DNA of 64,000 nucleotides, taken from the NCBI RefSeq assembly GCF_904846285.1, contig NZ_CAJHAD010000011.1, positions 39,767-103,766 of the forward strand. The letters run 5' to 3'. This document shows, piece after piece, positions 63,910 through 64,000 of the stretch; the stretch's first letter is position 1; each line of letters begins with the position of its first letter. The notes under the pieces were generated by a model that worked only from the letters and a program-made list of their open reading frames with translations, was not told where the DNA came from and ran no database searches. The position numbers and the translations under genes were made by a program. Origin of the DNA: Psychrobacter immobilis (lineage in GTDB: Bacteria; Pseudomonadota; Gammaproteobacteria; Pseudomonadales; Moraxellaceae).

Positions 63910-64000
63910 TTACATATTTAAATATGTCACCACCCAAACTACCCCAACCGTCACATAAATCACAAAACCACCCCACCACAAAAAGCGCCCCAGCCCAAAC
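63910..64000 (-). CDS. 3' end of a minus-strand membrane protein, partial
   Basis: The last 29 codons of a frame open to the right window edge, ending TAA at 63910-63912. The peptide FGLGRFLWWGGFVIYVTVGV and its continuation are strongly hydrophobic and would form a C-terminal membrane helix. Coding is suggested by hydrophobicity and by the convergent terminator; the family cannot be named from so short a piece. Confidence 0.45.
   Translation of the reverse strand, partial: FGLGRFLWWGGFVIYVTVGVVWVVTYLNM

Noticed and set aside
1..64000. tRNA, rRNA, insertion sequence, prophage or integrase signatures
   Set aside because: None were seen on reading both strands; no transposase-like or integrase-like protein is encoded.

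Overview
The window reads as a chromosomal segment of a gammaproteobacterium of the family Moraxellaceae, most likely Psychrobacter. The basis is protein-level resemblance, moderate GC with AT-rich spacers, and nuoG-N, nadA/nadB/nadC and wza-wzb-wzc gene sets of the kind seen in Acinetobacter/Psychrobacter. The genus is an inference; no search was run.

Region 1 (1-9.8 kb): the 3' end of nuoG followed by nuoHIJKLMN, the membrane arm of respiratory complex I, closed by a strong intrinsic terminator. Region 2 (9.9-21.6 kb): housekeeping genes: ferredoxin-NADP reductase with an unusual acidic insertion, an unrecognised protein, a TonB-like protein, an MscS channel, phoH and ybeY, two ubiquinone-pathway flavin hydroxylases, a tandem pair of thrombospondin-3/OmpA-like lipoproteins, and a LysO-type exporter. 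Region 3 (21.7-27.2 kb): de novo NAD synthesis, nadA-nadB diverging from a NadQ/NrtR-type regulator, then nadC. A matching palindrome overlaps both promoter regions, so a local NAD regulon can be read directly from the DNA. Region 4 (27.4-34 kb): a MarC-family protein, a trimethylamine monooxygenase, an ArgO-like exporter, three consecutive unrecognised proteins that look like diverged paralogues of one another, and rluB.

Region 5 (34.3-63.7 kb): a large surface-polysaccharide (capsule, Wzy-type) locus in two blocks. Block A (34.4-52.5 kb) holds wza-wzb-wzc, a WbpM-type dehydratase, flippase, GT14, polymerase, GT4, the UDP-L-FucNAc genes fnlABC, a WbuB-like transferase, a fused epimerase/reductase-phosphoglycosyltransferase, and wzi. 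It ends at a 15-bp-stem terminator. Block B (53.1-63.7 kb) begins with a second wza and wzc, with only a vestige of wzb between them. It continues with tviB/tviC (UDP-GalNAcA-type synthesis), a PglK-like ABC exporter, a GT2 transferase and a DUF4910/DUF2172 aminopeptidase-like protein. Together the genes predict a repeat unit with UDP-L-FucNAc, a 6-deoxy-HexNAc (D-QuiNAc or D-FucNAc) as initiating sugar, and a HexNAc uronic acid. The core of block A (40.4-44.9 kb) is strikingly AT-rich and is probably the exchangeable, serotype-specific part.

The items most worth following up are the three-gene paralogous cassette (30.7-33.0 kb), the fused sugar-modifying/phosphoglycosyltransferase enzyme, the second wza/wzc set with its deleted wzb, and the NAD operator pair. 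No rRNA, tRNA, CRISPR array, insertion sequence or prophage was recognised.
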